Of a stretch of 6,194 nt of DNA, positions 6,004-6,194 are shown piece after piece (within the stretch, counting starts at the first letter, position 1; every line of letters begins with the position of its first letter). The DNA comes from an uncultured Spirochaetaceae bacterium (GTDB lineage: Bacteria; Spirochaetota; Spirochaetia; Treponematales; Treponemataceae), in NCBI GenBank assembly GCA_902773215.1, contig CACYDQ010000358.1, forward strand, positions 1 to 6,194, given 5' to 3'. The position numbers and the translations under genes are program-made. Under the pieces are notes generated by a model, which was not told the DNA's origin, searched no databases, and saw only the letters and a list, made by a program, of their open reading frames with translations.

Positions 6004-6013
6004 CCTCTGCGAC
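5949..6013. other. Branched inverted repeat between the convergent rpn and yoeB genes
   Basis: The outer arms GTCG plus CAGAGGC (5949-5952, 5956-5962) pair with GCCTCTG plus CGAC (6003-6013), with a 3-nt bulge on the left arm. Inside is a perfect hairpin TCCCGC-CAGA-GCGGGA (5987-6002). There is no T tract on either side, so it is not a standard intrinsic terminator, though its position between convergent genes would suit a role in ending or stabilising transcripts. No gene is visible in the 5926-6047 gap. Confidence 0.4.
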
Positions 6014-6047
6014 GGCCATCCCGTTCCCGGGACCTATAGTGTTTTGT

Positions 6048-6194
6048 TCAGTTGTAGTGTCCTTTACAGGCTGCGATGATGACATTGTCCCCTTCCTGCT
6101 TGTATACAATCCGGTTCTCCTCGTCAATCCTCCGGCTCCACCAGCCACTGAGGTTCTTCTTCAACGGCTCCGGTTTGCCGATTCCATCGACGGG
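6048..6194 (-). CDS. yoeB: YoeB-family toxin (mRNA interferase), C-terminal part; 5' end beyond the window
   Basis: Reading the minus strand from the right edge gives 48 codons and a TGA at 6048-6050. The fragment contains GKPEPLKKNLSGWWSRRI and ends IAACKGHYN, matching the C-terminal half of E. coli YoeB (84 residues), which has GKPEPLKHNLSGFWSRRI and ends AACRYHY. The catalytic residues of YoeB all appear: Glu46 (in KPEPL), Arg65 (in EENR), His83 and Tyr84 (the HY near the end). One extra Asn follows. YoeB cleaves mRNA on the translating ribosome and is neutralised by YefM, which is normally encoded just upstream; here that would be past base 6194. The frame is intact as far as visible, so the toxin is probably functional, but the N-terminal half cannot be seen. 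Confidence 0.93.
   Translation of the reverse strand, partial: PVDGIGKPEPLKKNLSGWWSRRIDEENRIVYKQEGDNVIIAACKGHYN

Noticed and set aside
6012..6039. Possible fourth copy of the rpn 3' repeat ending in CTATAG
   Set aside because: Only the CGGCC start and TAG end are similar; the middle does not align.
5717..6148. A 143-codon minus-strand ORF spanning the rpn 3' end and the yoeB gap
   Set aside because: Overlaps yoeB in another frame and rpn in antisense; no motif, Pro/Ser/Thr-rich shadow.

Overview
The window comes from a high-GC bacterial chromosome. The gene set and protein style suggest a host-associated anaerobe. A Treponema-like spirochaete is my best guess, from the Rpn-family protein, the paired secreted SH3-like proteins and the coexistence of a eukaryote-like isocitrate dehydrogenase with a YoeB toxin. 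This is inference, as no rRNA or other phylogenetic marker is present. No tRNA, rRNA, CRISPR array or complete insertion sequence was found.

Layout from left to right. (1) Bases 1-1494 (+): two tandem paralogous genes for exported proteins with two SH3-like repeats and a helical C-terminus. The first lacks its 5' end because it runs off the window edge. The second has a signal peptide and its own strong ribosome binding site. (2) 1552-1584: a hairpin terminator shared by this pair and the convergent gene icd. (3) 1605-2801 (-): icd, an NADP-type isocitrate dehydrogenase of the eukaryote-like homodimeric class, with a near-consensus sigma70 promoter just upstream. (4) 2876-4702 (-): one long ORF fusing a PyrK-type electron-transfer module to a PyrD class 1B dihydroorotate dehydrogenase. 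Its extended -10 sits so close to the start codon that the mRNA is predicted to be leaderless. (5) 4703-4914: a divergent intergenic region, GC-rich on the pyrKD side and A/T-rich on the other. (6) 4915-5925 (+): an Rpn/PD-(D/E)XK-type recombination-promoting nuclease (putative transposase family), whose true start is the ATG with a strong SD. (7) 5926-6047: a non-coding gap with degenerate copies of the rpn 3' end and a branched inverted repeat. (8) 6048-6194 (-): the C-terminal part of a YoeB-type mRNA interferase that continues off the right edge, where its YefM-like antitoxin would be expected.

Functionally, icd supplies 2-oxoglutarate and NADPH, and pyrKD carries out the redox step of de novo pyrimidine synthesis using NAD+. 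They are ordinary metabolic genes in unusual forms. The right third (rpn, repeats, toxin fragment) looks like an accessory segment. I did not find a convincing wholly new system. The most interesting points are the pyrK-pyrD fusion with its leaderless start, the tandem SH3-like exported pair, and the repeat cluster after rpn.
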